Assembly (NCBI GenBank): GCA_964518875.1
Contig: CAZFHI010000004.1
Coordinates: 1 to 64,000 of the forward strand
From: DTU024 sp964518875
GTDB lineage: Bacteria; Bacillota; Clostridia; Christensenellales; Aristaeellaceae
DNA: 64,000 bases
Reading direction: 5' to 3'
In this document: positions 25,024 through 33,540 of the stretch, one piece after another
How positions within the stretch are numbered: the stretch's first letter is position 1
How the letters are laid out: each line of letters begins with the position of its first letter
The notes under the pieces: generated by a model
Databases searched by the model: none
What the model was told of the DNA's origin: nothing
The model's input: the letters and a program-made list of their open reading frames with translations, nothing else
Translations under genes and position numbers: made by a program

Positions 25024-26565
25024 ATGGATTATCGTATAAAAATAGGCCAGCATTTAGTTGCGGGCTTTAAAGGGCACAGCCTTACAGAAGAAATAAAGCA
25101 GGCTGTAAAAAGCCATAAAATAGGCAACATAATTCTGTTTGAACGAAATGTTACAACCAAGGAACAGCTTACGAAGCTATGCAAAGATATAAGGGAACTT
25201 GTTCAAAACGAAACAGGCTTTGAGCCGTTTATTTTTATAGACCAGGAAGGAGGCATTGTTTCACGCCTTCATGAGGACTGCACTATTATTCCAAGCGCCA
25301 TGGGTATATCCGCAAGCGGAAAAAAGGAAAACGCGTATAAGGCGGGCCTTATTACGGGCGCTGAACTTAATGCGATAGGCGTAAACTTTAATTTAGCTCC
25401 TGTTTTAGATATAAACTCAAACCCCGATAACCCCGTTATAGGCGTGCGCAGCTATGGCGATACCGCTGAAACCGTGGCTTCTTTCGGCTGCCAGATGGCA
25501 AAAGGCCTTTTAGACGGAGGCGTACTATGCTGCGCCAAGCATTTCCCCGGCCATGGGGATACCAATGTAGACTCGCATTTAGGACTTCCTATAATAAACA
25601 AAACCTTAGATGAGTTGCGCAAATTTGAACTGAAACCTTTCATAGCTGCGAGTGAAATGGGCATACCTGCAATAATGTCGTCGCATATACTGTTCCCAAA
25701 TATAGAAAAAAACAATGTTCCAGCCACCATGTCATACACTATAATGACGGAGCTTTTGAGAAATGAAATAGGCTTTAAAGGCTTAACGCTTTCAGACTGC
25801 ATGCAGATGCAGGCTATTTCAGAACACTTCGGCACTGTTGCGGGCATGCTTGCAGCTTTAAAGGCGGGCGTGGATGTAATTTTTGCTTCACATAGCGCTG
25901 ATTTAAATATGCAGGCGGCGGATCTGTTTATGAACTCTGTAGAAAAAGGCGAAATCAATATTTCAAGGTTTGAAGAATCCACAGAAAGGATTTTATCCTA
26001 TAAGCAAAAATTAAGCGCCTTGCCACATCGTTCAATAGAAGTAGTTGGCAGCGAGGAACACAGAAAAACGAATGAAGAGCTTTATCACGATTCTATATGC
26101 GTTCTGGGAAATCTGCCCGACCTGGGCGAAAACCCATGCTTTATTTCATGCAGGGCTTTTGCGACCACGCTTGCTTCAGACCCCGAAAAAGGGAACAATT
26201 ACTTTGCAAAGGATATGCAGGAGCGCTTTAATGGAGGAACGAGCGTGCTTATTTCTTCAGACCCTGATGACGAAGAAATAAATGCGGCAGTAGAAAAAGC
26301 TAAAAACCACAGCTGCGTTGTTATAGGGACATACAACGCGCGTACATATTCAGGCCAGGAAAAGCTTCTTAAAGCGGTATGCAGCCTTGATCTGCCTGTA
26401 ATAGCGGTAGCGCTGCGCAACCCGTATGACGTTTTAAGTTTGCCTGAAAACGCTGCGGGTATTGCGGCCTACGCCTATAACAAGCACAGCGTAAACGCTG
26501 TTGCTGATGTAATTTTTAAAAAATCTTTGCCTTCAGGCAAAATACCACTTGGGGGGAAACTATGA
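25024..26565 (+). CDS. glycoside hydrolase family 3 beta-N-acetylhexosaminidase, NagZ type
   Basis: This 513-residue protein is a GH3 enzyme of the NagZ clade that removes N-acetylglucosamine from peptidoglycan fragments. The NagZ signature KHFPGHGDTNVDSH is at 172-185, with the acid/base pair D183 and H185, and the nucleophile candidate is D258 in TLSDCMQM. A second C-terminal GH3 domain is present (about residues 350-513). There is no signal peptide, so it is probably cytoplasmic and used for recycling. The ATG at 25024 follows GGGGGA; a GTG at 25012 is less likely. The next gene overlaps by four bases. Confidence 0.9.
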   Translation: MDYRIKIGQHLVAGFKGHSLTEEIKQAVKSHKIGNIILFERNVTTKEQLTKLCKDIRELVQNETGFEPFIFIDQEGGIVSRLHEDCTIIPSAMGISASGKKENAYKAGLITGAELNAIGVNFNLAPVLDINSNPDNPVIGVRSYGDTAETVASFGCQMAKGLLDGGVLCCAKHFPGHGDTNVDSHLGLPIINKTLDELRKFELKPFIAASEMGIPAIMSSHILFPNIEKNNVPATMSYTIMTELLRNEIGFKGLTLSDCMQMQAISEHFGTVAGMLAALKAGVDVIFASHSADLNMQAADLFMNSVEKGEINISRFEESTERILSYKQKLSALPHRSIEVVGSEEHRKTNEELYHDSICVLGNLPDLGENPCFISCRAFATTLASDPEKGNNYFAKDMQERFNGGTSVLISSDPDDEEINAAVEKAKNHSCVVIGTYNARTYSGQEKLLKAVCSLDLPVIAVALRNPYDVLSLPENAAGIAAYAYNKHSVNAVADVIFKKSLPSGKIPLGGKL

Positions 26566-27014
26566 AAATAGCTGTTGCAAACGACCATGCCGCCGTTGAA
26601 CTTAAAAAAGAAATTGTAGCGCTTTTGGAAGACATGGGAATCGAATACGTCAATTTTGGAACTGATGGTACAGAAAGCGTAGACTACCCTGTGTACGCGC
26701 AAAAAGCTGCAGCAGCGGTATCAAAAGGAGAATGCGATCTTGGAATAGTGATGTGCGGAACGGGCATAGGCGTAAGCCTTGCTGCAAATAAGGTAAAGGG
26801 CATACGCTGCGCGCTATGCTCTGAGCCATATTCAGCCAAAATGGCCCGTGAACACAACAATGCCAATATGTTAGCCATGGGCGCCCGCGTAGTAGGCTCG
26901 GAACTTGCCAAAATGACCGCAAAAACATTTTTGCAGACTGAGTTTTTAGGCGGGAGACACAGCCGCAGGGTGGATCTAATAAGCAAAATAGAAGCAGGAG
27001 AGACGCTGTATTAA
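26562..27014 (+). CDS. rpiB: ribose-5-phosphate isomerase B
   Basis: This 150-residue enzyme interconverts ribose-5-phosphate and ribulose-5-phosphate. It has the RpiB/LacAB fold: ANDHA at 6-10, the catalytic C65 in MCGTGIG, HNNANMLAMGARV at 98-110 and the C-terminal GRHSRRVDLI. It overlaps the NagZ stop by four bases (ATGA), so the two genes are co-expressed. Close relatives act on other pentose or hexose phosphates (AlsB/LacAB), so the substrate is probable rather than proven. Confidence 0.92.
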   Translation: MKIAVANDHAAVELKKEIVALLEDMGIEYVNFGTDGTESVDYPVYAQKAAAAVSKGECDLGIVMCGTGIGVSLAANKVKGIRCALCSEPYSAKMAREHNNANMLAMGARVVGSELAKMTAKTFLQTEFLGGRHSRRVDLISKIEAGETLY

Positions 27015-27719
27015 TATTTAGTACAGCCAAAATCCTATATTCTGAACGGATTTTAATTTCGTTTTTCAGGCGTTTTGTGCAGCCAGCATATAGTTGTTAG
27101 ATTTTTATAAGCACTTGATAAAATAAAATTTTTCTTTATGCTGTTTTAAGCTGGAATAAGTATAAAAGCGTCTGAAAATGATGCGGCGAAAAACAATAGT
27201 TTTAAAAAACATATAAGAACTGCTGAATAAAAGCTTGAAAATCAAATAAGTATACTAAAAACTTTAAAAAATAATATTATAAAATCAAATCTCGAAAAGA
27301 AGCAGACTTAAACCGAAAAAAACTGCCTTAATGATACGGCTAAAAGCATTCAGCAAACAAACTGCGTTATTAAACTTTGCTTCACTGCGTTCATTTTCCT
27401 ATGCGAGCTTTGCGTTTTTAAAACGGTCTAACGCGCCGACGATATGCTTTCTAACGCGGCGTATTCTTTTAAACGATTTATTAAAAAAGATTTGATTTTG
27501 ATTTATATAGCCGCTTTTTAAACTTATAGTTTATTCTTTTCTGTGGTTTTAATTGCTTTTTCTGTGTGAAGAGTTTGTTCTTTCTGCTATAAAGCGCCGT
27601 TATTCCATTTACACTGCATTGTATTGTGTTTTTATAATGCGCCTAATAATATTAACACACCACATATAGTAGTTATCAGACAAAGTAAAACAACATGTTG
27701 AATTTTAAAGCATAATGTT
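27015..27719. other. AT-rich spacer with no gene seen
   Basis: Some 700 bases without a supported reading frame, RNA fold or repeat that I recognise. Its composition resembles the other long spacers of this chromosome. There is no clear terminator right after rpiB. Confidence 0.55.
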
Positions 27720-27748
27720 TTGACAAAAAAGCTAAAACTATGTATTAT
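27720..27748 (+). promoter_or_regulatory. promoter of the small FakA-like gene
   Basis: TTGACA (27720-27725), exactly 17 bases, then TATTAT (27743-27748): a near-consensus sigma-A promoter 42 bases before the start. Confidence 0.8.
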
Positions 27749-27790
27749 ATACAGGCTTTGTAAAGCAAAGATAGAAGGAGAAATAATTAA

Positions 27791-28039
27791 ATGTTGGAAT
27801 TTAAATTCGATGTACAGCTTCTTATTGAAGGAGAAAACTTAGATGAAGACAAAATATCTGAAGACATTCAAAAAACACCGGGCGACTGCCTTTTGTGCGT
27901 GGGAGATGATGAGCTTATAAAAGTGCATTACCACACGAACAGCCCTTGGGAAACGCTTAAAACCTGCGCGGCGTATGGAGAAATTTGCGATATTGTTGTT
28001 GAAAACATGCAGCGGCAGACTGAAGGGCTGAACGGCTGA
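27791..28039 (+). CDS. stand-alone FakA/YloV middle-domain-like protein
   Basis: This 82-residue protein resembles only the middle/C-terminal part of FakA (YloV), the ATP-binding subunit of fatty acid kinase and a relative of dihydroxyacetone kinase. Similar elements are EFKFDVQLLIEGENLDEDKI, then GDCLLCVGDDELIKVHYHTNSP, then GEICDIVVENMQRQ. The kinase domain is missing, so it cannot be a kinase alone. It has a strong promoter and a good ribosome site (AGAAGGAG). It could be a regulatory or docking domain. Function is unknown, and I cannot tell from this window whether a complete FakA/FakB exists elsewhere. Confidence 0.75.
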   Translation: MLEFKFDVQLLIEGENLDEDKISEDIQKTPGDCLLCVGDDELIKVHYHTNSPWETLKTCAAYGEICDIVVENMQRQTEGLNG

Positions 28040-28108
28040 TATTGCAATTGAATTTTAATTAAACTAAAAATATTTTGTAGTGCGCTTCACTATGAAAGGA
28101 TGGTTTAA

Positions 28109-28924
28109 ATGCAGGTGTTGTTTTCTGCCGTGTTAGGGCTTGTGCAGGGATTGTCTGAATTCCTGCCCATATCATCAAGCGGGCATCTTTTGTTTGCTGA
28201 AAAGCTTCTCGGCCTTGCGGGCTATAATGCAATGAATTCAAAAGGTCTTACAGTAATGCTGCATATGGGCACGCTCATAGCTGTGCTGGCTGTTTTTTTT
28301 AAAGACTGGGTTGATACATTCGCTCACCCCGTAAAAAACAAAACGCTATTGCTGCTTTTTGTTGCTTCAATGCCGGCGCTCTTTGCTGTGCTGCTTTTCG
28401 GCGATTTTATAGATTCCACTTTTACCGGCTGGTTTTTAGGACCGGCTTTTCTCGTAACGGCAATTTTTCTATGCCTTACTGAATATACAGCTGCGAAGCA
28501 TAAGCATGCAGGCGGAGAAATAAATATGTCAAACTCCATTATAATGGGGGCTTTTCAGGCGATAGCGCTGCTGCCTGGCGTAAGCCGTTCAGGCTCTACG
28601 CTTTTTGGCGGCGTGGTAAGCGGTTTAAACCGCCGCTCTGCAGCTAAATTTTCTTTTATGATGAGCGCGCCCGCTATATTCGCTTCTTTTGTAGTTGAGG
28701 TTAAAGACGTGGCGGACGCAGGGCAGGCGTCGGCGCTTTTCAGTTTCGATATATTAGTCGGCGTTATAGCTGCCGCAATATCCGGCTTCTTAGCGATAAA
28801 ATATATGCTTAAACTTATCAACAAAATAAGCTTTTACAAGTTTGCCGCCTATGTGGCTGCAATAGGCATAATAACAATAATTTTTCAGATAACTGGATTC
28901 GCCGGCTTTCTGCCGCTTGCATAA
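28109..28924 (+). CDS. uppP: undecaprenyl-diphosphate phosphatase UppP
   Basis: This 271-residue membrane enzyme recycles undecaprenyl diphosphate to the monophosphate lipid carrier of cell wall synthesis. The BacA/UppP signatures VQGLSEFLPISSSGHLLF (11-28) and LLPGVSRSGST are present, with about eight helices. It also gives bacitracin resistance in the family. The following MraY-like gene starts 10 bases after its stop, so lipid-carrier handling is the shared theme. Confidence 0.95.
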   Translation: MQVLFSAVLGLVQGLSEFLPISSSGHLLFAEKLLGLAGYNAMNSKGLTVMLHMGTLIAVLAVFFKDWVDTFAHPVKNKTLLLLFVASMPALFAVLLFGDFIDSTFTGWFLGPAFLVTAIFLCLTEYTAAKHKHAGGEINMSNSIIMGAFQAIALLPGVSRSGSTLFGGVVSGLNRRSAAKFSFMMSAPAIFASFVVEVKDVADAGQASALFSFDILVGVIAAAISGFLAIKYMLKLINKISFYKFAAYVAAIGIITIIFQITGFAGFLPLA

Positions 28925-28934
28925 GGAGGACTTA

Positions 28935-29885
28935 ATGTTTAATTTACCTCTTCCCGGTTGGGCAGCAGCTTTGTTGCTGCTAACGTCATTTTTGGCTTGC
29001 TTTTTACTTTTTAAAAATTACAGCAGAATTCTGCCGTATGACAGGGGAAGGGAGCTCGCTTTCAGCGGCTCTGCCTCTAAAGGCAAGCACACGAGCGCGG
29101 GTCTTTTTTTTGTAGTGCCCGCATGTCTGCTCTCTATAATATTTTCAAAATTCAGCCTTGAAATATATCTTTATCTGCTGCTTATTATTCTTGAAATGCT
29201 TGCGGGGTACTTTGACGACAATTCAAAATACCCCTGGGGAGAGCTCAAAAAGGGCCTTATAGACTTGTTTATAGCCGCTCTTGCTGCCTATGTGTTCGTA
29301 TTTTTTCAGAATACGCCTTTTTTGCTGCCGCTGTTTGGCGTAAGCTTCTCTCTTCCGCCGCTTGTAACTTTTTTGCTTGCAACAGCGCTTATATGGGGAA
29401 GCATAAACGTAGTAAACATAACCGATGGCGTCGACGGCTTAAGCTCGGGCCTTGCTTCTATAACGCTTATATCATTTCTTGTTTTTTCAAATAAATATTT
29501 GACCATGTGGGACTTTCAGCCCGTTGCGCTTGCCTTTTTAGGCGGTATTTTGGCATACGTGTTCTTCAACGCTTCTCCAAGCACGCACCTTATGGGAGAT
29601 TCCGGCAGCCGCGCGTTAGGAATGCTTATAGCTTTAATGTCTCTAAAATGCCAGGCTCCCTTGCTATTTTTACCTTTTGCGCTCGTGTTCATATTAGACG
29701 GCGCGTCAAGCATGCTCAAGCTAACTGTTTTAAGAACAACAAGAAACAAATCCTTTATGTCTAATATACGCACTCCGCTGCACGACCACGTAAGAGAGAA
29801 CATGCATTATTCAGATCCGCAGACCGTTACGCGCTTCTGTCTTTTCCAGCTGCTTTTATCAGCCATATACATGCTGTTAATTTAA
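28935..29885 (+). CDS. MraY-like phosphoglycosyl-transferase (glycosyltransferase family 4)
   Basis: This 316-residue polytopic enzyme transfers a sugar-1-phosphate to undecaprenyl phosphate. It has the family sites DDNSKYPWG, NVVNITDGVDGLSSGLAS, GDSGSRALG and a late HDHVRENMHYSDPQTV that matches the MraY HHH region. It could be MraY itself or a paralog; the mur genes usual next to mraY are absent here. The start at 28935 follows AAGGAGG; a TTG at 28917 would overlap uppP. Confidence 0.85.
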   Translation: MFNLPLPGWAAALLLLTSFLACFLLFKNYSRILPYDRGRELAFSGSASKGKHTSAGLFFVVPACLLSIIFSKFSLEIYLYLLLIILEMLAGYFDDNSKYPWGELKKGLIDLFIAALAAYVFVFFQNTPFLLPLFGVSFSLPPLVTFLLATALIWGSINVVNITDGVDGLSSGLASITLISFLVFSNKYLTMWDFQPVALAFLGGILAYVFFNASPSTHLMGDSGSRALGMLIALMSLKCQAPLLFLPFALVFILDGASSMLKLTVLRTTRNKSFMSNIRTPLHDHVRENMHYSDPQTVTRFCLFQLLLSAIYMLLI

Positions 29886-29952
29886 AAAGCGAATCGCTTA
29901 TAGCGAAAAATAATTTATTTAAAGCTTTGCTGTGAGCTGATTATATAAATGC

Positions 29953-29983
29953 AAACGGTGCAGTGGTTTAGGCTGCACCGTTT
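29953..29983. terminator. bidirectional terminator
   Basis: An 11-base stem (AAACGGTGCAG / CTGCACCGTTT) with a nine-base loop lies between the convergent MraY-like and foldase genes. It probably ends both. Confidence 0.8.
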
Positions 29984-30024
29984 ACTATTATGAAATGCTT
30001 TAGAACTTTAATTGAATACGCTGT

Positions 30025-31389
30025 TTAATCATTGATTGCATCGCGGTCTATTGTTATATCGCCGCTTGCTATCCATTCCTGAACCTTGTTTTCGTAGGTT
30101 TCGTCCTGGCGCTGGGTAAGGAGGCTTGATTTAATGCCTTCCTGCACATTCTCCATAGGAACAGGGCCTTCCTTTACATCGGCAGCGTACTGCACAATAT
30201 AGTAGCCGTAAATGCCCTTGCTGGGCTTTGCAACGTCGCCTATATTTTTAAGCTCCATGGCCGGCTGCATAAAGGCCTGATCAAAATCCGTAAAGCCTTT
30301 GCGAACCGCATAACCTTCTTCAGGCATACCGGAGTCTTCGTTAAATTCATCTATCAATGCGTCAAAATCTTCGCCGGACGATGCGCGCTCGTATATACCG
30401 TCAACTTTTTCCTTAATCGAATCATAGCCTTTCTGCAAAGCGTCGTCAACGGCTTTCTGCGCCTTGGCTTCCTCCTGCTTAGCGTCGTCAAGCTGCTTTT
30501 GCAATTTGGCTTTTTCATCTGTAAGCTCCTGCATGCGCTCGTCCGACATGTTTTCTCCCTGCTCTAAAGCTGCCGCGTTATCGTCAAACGCGCTTTGCGC
30601 AGCCGCCGTCGCGCTTTTCTTTTCAGACAGCGCTGATTTAGCTGAATCTATGCTTTTGCTGTCTTCTTCTGTGAATTTTACCAATATTTGTTTTACCATG
30701 CGGTATCCTGACGGAACATAGTAAAAGTCCTGGCCGTTTAATTTCGCTTTTCCATAAGCGTTCAAGTCTTCCTTGCTCGCGTCTTCGTCGCGCGCTACAA
30801 GGTTGTCGTACTCGGCTTTTATTTCTTCGCTTGTAACGACTACGTCTTTTATAATTTCTTCACGCAGCTTTTTCATTACAAGGTTTTTTTCAGCGGTCTG
30901 CACTTCATCCGCCTTTTTGTAGCCTTCCTGCTCTGCTTTTTCTTCAACTGCTGCGTTTAGCTCTTCTTCTGCTAATTCGCTGTCCTTAAAGAACTGTGTT
31001 TTTATGCCTGTAATTATATTGTCCCAGCGCGTGCCGGCTTCTTTTTCTGCTTCTTGCTTTTCTTCCTCGCTTAAAACGTCCATCTTGAGCTCTTTTGCTT
31101 TTTGCTCCAACACTTTGTTGCGTACTATGTCGTCTATAGTGTTGTTTAATATCTCTTCGTCGCTCATAGCGGGGGCCTGCATACCGTACGCGCGGTACAG
31201 ATTCTCCATTTGACGCTGCAGCTGCAAGTTGGAGTTATATATTTCCATGAATTCCTGTTTGTTCATACTTTCGCCGTTAACGTCTATAACGATGCGCGCG
31301 CCATCTACCTGCGGGTCTTTTACAACTAAAGAACAGCCCGTCAGCATGACGCAAGCCAGTATGAGACTTAAAAGCGCGGTTTTTTTCAT
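30025..31389 (-). CDS. PrsA-like peptidyl-prolyl isomerase lipoprotein with coiled-coil insertion
   Basis: This 454-residue lipoprotein is a secreted foldase. The signal peptide ends in the lipobox LTGC, lipidated Cys19. A SurA-like helical region (about 30-220) is followed by the parvulin domain, which starts at YRMVKQILVKFT (229-240) and resumes at GYDSIKEKVDGIYERASSG (321-339), ending GYYIVQY near 396. Between these parts lies a Lys/Glu/Ala-rich coiled coil of about 75 residues (roughly 243-320) not usual in PrsA. The start follows AAAGG. It would help folding of secreted proteins such as the large surface proteins encoded nearby. Confidence 0.87.
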   Translation of the reverse strand: MKKTALLSLILACVMLTGCSLVVKDPQVDGARIVIDVNGESMNKQEFMEIYNSNLQLQRQMENLYRAYGMQAPAMSDEEILNNTIDDIVRNKVLEQKAKELKMDVLSEEEKQEAEKEAGTRWDNIITGIKTQFFKDSELAEEELNAAVEEKAEQEGYKKADEVQTAEKNLVMKKLREEIIKDVVVTSEEIKAEYDNLVARDEDASKEDLNAYGKAKLNGQDFYYVPSGYRMVKQILVKFTEEDSKSIDSAKSALSEKKSATAAAQSAFDDNAAALEQGENMSDERMQELTDEKAKLQKQLDDAKQEEAKAQKAVDDALQKGYDSIKEKVDGIYERASSGEDFDALIDEFNEDSGMPEEGYAVRKGFTDFDQAFMQPAMELKNIGDVAKPSKGIYGYYIVQYAADVKEGPVPMENVQEGIKSSLLTQRQDETYENKVQEWIASGDITIDRDAIND

Positions 31390-31466
31390 ATTTGCACTAC
31401 CTTTCTAAAATGAAAACTTTTAGCAACGTGAGGTATTATACATTAACACTCTTATTTAGTCCAGCG

Positions 31467-31495
31467 TTGCAGGCGTTGTTTTGCTTTGATATAAT
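31467..31495 (+). promoter_or_regulatory. promoter of the zinc-ribbon membrane protein gene
   Basis: TTGCAG (31467-31472), a 17-base spacer and TATAAT (31490-31495) are followed by a ribosome site and start at 31521. Confidence 0.7.
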
Positions 31496-31520
31496 AACAA
31501 AAGAGTCTGAAAGGAGTTTT

Positions 31521-32180
31521 ATGGTACAGTATTTTTGCAGGCGCTGCCAGCGTCCGAATCCAAATGCGGTTTGTGAATCCTGTAAAAAAAGCATACCCGC
31601 GTCAAGCGTGTGCAACGTTTGGGAAACGCGCAGCCTGCCTGTATTGCAAAAAGAGAATATATTTTTTGTCCTGCGCACTATGTTGTTTGTAGTTATAGCT
31701 GTATTTGCGATTATGCTTGCGGTTGAGTTTGTTTTCAGTTCAGGCATGGAAAGCATAAGCGTTTTTTTAACAAAATCCGGCGTAGTGCCGCTTATTGTAA
31801 GAGTTTATTTGATAGGTTCATTTTTAGGGCTTATTATACTGCTTTTGCAGGGAGATGAAACTGTGCAGGTGCTTATAGAGCCCAAGGGCGTTTTAAAGCG
31901 TACCTGGATACGCCCTACGCGCTTAAAATGCTATTCGCGCTTTTTGCGTTACGATAAAGAAGCAATATTGTTAAACGCGAATAATGTTCCGTTTCTTCTT
32001 GCGCATGAAGAATACTTGGCTTACCAGGACTGCAGGCGTTTCGCGCTTTACCCTAGGAGCCAAAGGGTCAAGCTGTACAGGCCATACGCGTTTCTTTTCA
32101 TGTGTTTTAAAGTGCCGAGGCAGGATTGGGAAGAGGCTGCGGGAATGCTGTCTAAAAAGCTTAAAAAGGTGGCGCAATAA
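31521..32180 (+). CDS. zinc-ribbon membrane protein of unknown function
   Basis: I do not recognise a family beyond its parts. The 219-residue protein starts with a small zinc ribbon (C6, C9, C18, C21), then has two membrane segments (about 46-70 and 85-108), and ends in a basic cytoplasmic part of about 110 residues. The longer frame to 31392 lacks a ribosome site, whereas AAAGGAG precedes 31521. No partner genes are adjacent apart from another small membrane protein. Confidence 0.75.
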   Translation: MVQYFCRRCQRPNPNAVCESCKKSIPASSVCNVWETRSLPVLQKENIFFVLRTMLFVVIAVFAIMLAVEFVFSSGMESISVFLTKSGVVPLIVRVYLIGSFLGLIILLLQGDETVQVLIEPKGVLKRTWIRPTRLKCYSRFLRYDKEAILLNANNVPFLLAHEEYLAYQDCRRFALYPRSQRVKLYRPYAFLFMCFKVPRQDWEEAAGMLSKKLKKVAQ

Positions 32181-32246
32181 AGCGTTGCAAAAATATAATA
32201 AATATTTTATAATGCTTATAATAGATAGTGGGAAGGGAGACATAAT

Positions 32247-32489
32247 ATGCTAAATTTCTTATCGTGGCTCTTGTTTGGAGCAGCGGCGGGCTGGATTGCA
32301 TCTAAGTTTATGGACAGCGATACAACGCTGCTGACAAACATTTTGCTCGGTATAATAGGTTCGTTAGTAGGCGGCGGCATCGCAAGGCTTGTAGGCATAT
32401 ACACAAGAGGGTTTTCGTTAGGCGCCTTGATTATAGCCGTTCTCGGCGCATGCCTGCTTATATTTGTTTATCGTAAATTTAAGAAATAA
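32247..32489 (+). CDS. GlsB/YeaQ/YmgE-family small membrane protein
   Basis: This 80-residue protein has three hydrophobic helices with Gly-rich faces: LLFGAAAGWIASKFM, LLGIIGSLVGGGIARLVG and LGALIIAVLGACLLIF. This is the transglycosylase-associated/GlsB family of small stress-related membrane proteins. The start follows GGGAAGGGAG. Function in the family is poorly known. It precedes a PfkB kinase by only 11 bases. Confidence 0.87.
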   Translation: MLNFLSWLLFGAAAGWIASKFMDSDTTLLTNILLGIIGSLVGGGIARLVGIYTRGFSLGALIIAVLGACLLIFVYRKFKK

Positions 32490-32500
32490 GGAGTCTCCTG

Positions 32501-33439
32501 ATGATTATTACATTAACACTTAACCCCGCCCTTGATAAAACGCTTGTCCTTTCCGAGCTTGAAGTAGGCAAGGTAAACAGAGTAAAATCTATACGCCGCG
32601 ACGCGGGAGGCAAGGGCCTTCTTGTATCAAAGACCATAGGCTCGCTTGGAAAAGAAAGCATGGCAATAGGCGTTGTAGGCGGCACTATAGGGCAATTTAT
32701 ACTGTCCCAGCTGGATTCTCTTGGCATAGCGAACGACCTTGTGGAAGTAAACACAGAAACGCGTACAAACTTAAAAATAATAGATAATAAGAACAAAAGC
32801 TTTACAGAAATTAACGAGCCTGGCGCTCCATTGCACAACATGGTTATAGAAGAAGTGTTCTACACGCTTAAAAGCCATGTAGTAAAGGGCGACAGGGTTG
32901 TTTTGGCGGGCTCTTTGCCTGAAGGCTGCAGGGACGACATATACGCGCAGATTATAAACCACTGCAACAGCGTAGGCGCGAAAGTGTACCTCGATGCCGA
33001 GGGGGAGCCGCTGCGCCTTGGAATAGAACAGAAGCCTTATATGATTAAGCCCAACAAGTTTGAACTTTCAAGCCTTTGCGGCTGCGACCCGGAAGACGAT
33101 ATAGCTTTGCTTGCTTATGCAAAGCAGCTTGTAAAAAACGGCGTTCCAAACGTATTGCTTTCGCTTGGAGCCTTAGGAGCTATATTTGTTAGCAAAGATT
33201 TTGTACTGCGCGCACATGGGCTGGAGGTTCCTGTCGTCGGACGTTCAGGAGCTGGCGACGCGCTTACAGCCGGCATGGTTATGGCGGAAGAAGAAGGCAA
33301 GTCGCCGGAAGAATGTCTGCGCTTTGCTATCGCCTGCGCGAGCGCTAAAATAATGGTTGCGGGAACTCAGCCGCCGGAAGCGGAAACCGTGGAACAGCTG
33401 CTTCCGCAGGTTAAAATTTTTAATATGCAGAGTTTCTAA
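32501..33439 (+). CDS. PfkB-family hexose-phosphate kinase (1-phosphofructokinase/tagatose-6-phosphate kinase type)
   Basis: This 312-residue ribokinase-fold protein begins with the typical ITLTLNPALDKTLVLSELEVGKVNR. The N-terminal substrate loop has DAGGKGLLVSK (residues 31-41) and the catalytic motif is GRSGAGDALTAGM near 250, with the catalytic Asp in GAGD. The FruK/LacC group phosphorylates fructose-1-phosphate or tagatose-6-phosphate. No fructose PTS or fruR is adjacent, so substrate is open. It follows the GlsB-like gene in one unit. Confidence 0.88.
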   Translation: MIITLTLNPALDKTLVLSELEVGKVNRVKSIRRDAGGKGLLVSKTIGSLGKESMAIGVVGGTIGQFILSQLDSLGIANDLVEVNTETRTNLKIIDNKNKSFTEINEPGAPLHNMVIEEVFYTLKSHVVKGDRVVLAGSLPEGCRDDIYAQIINHCNSVGAKVYLDAEGEPLRLGIEQKPYMIKPNKFELSSLCGCDPEDDIALLAYAKQLVKNGVPNVLLSLGALGAIFVSKDFVLRAHGLEVPVVGRSGAGDALTAGMVMAEEEGKSPEECLRFAIACASAKIMVAGTQPPEAETVEQLLPQVKIFNMQSF

Positions 33440-33461
33440 TTGTAAAATTTCTGTGACTTAA

Positions 33462-33490
33462 TTGACAAATAAAAGTAATATAGATATACT
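33462..33490 (+). promoter_or_regulatory. promoter of the cysteine-repeat secreted protein gene
   Basis: TTGACA (33462-33467), a 17-base spacer and TATACT (33485-33490): a nearly perfect sigma-A promoter, indicating strong expression. Confidence 0.82.
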
Positions 33491-33540
33491 TAAAACCGTT
33501 AAGAATGTTTTTAAGCATTATATTTGGAAAGGAGAAAAAT

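Noticed and set aside
27015..27790. Hidden RNA or phage attachment region in the spacer
   Set aside because: I found no paired stems of note, no repeat and no tRNA-like fold by eye.
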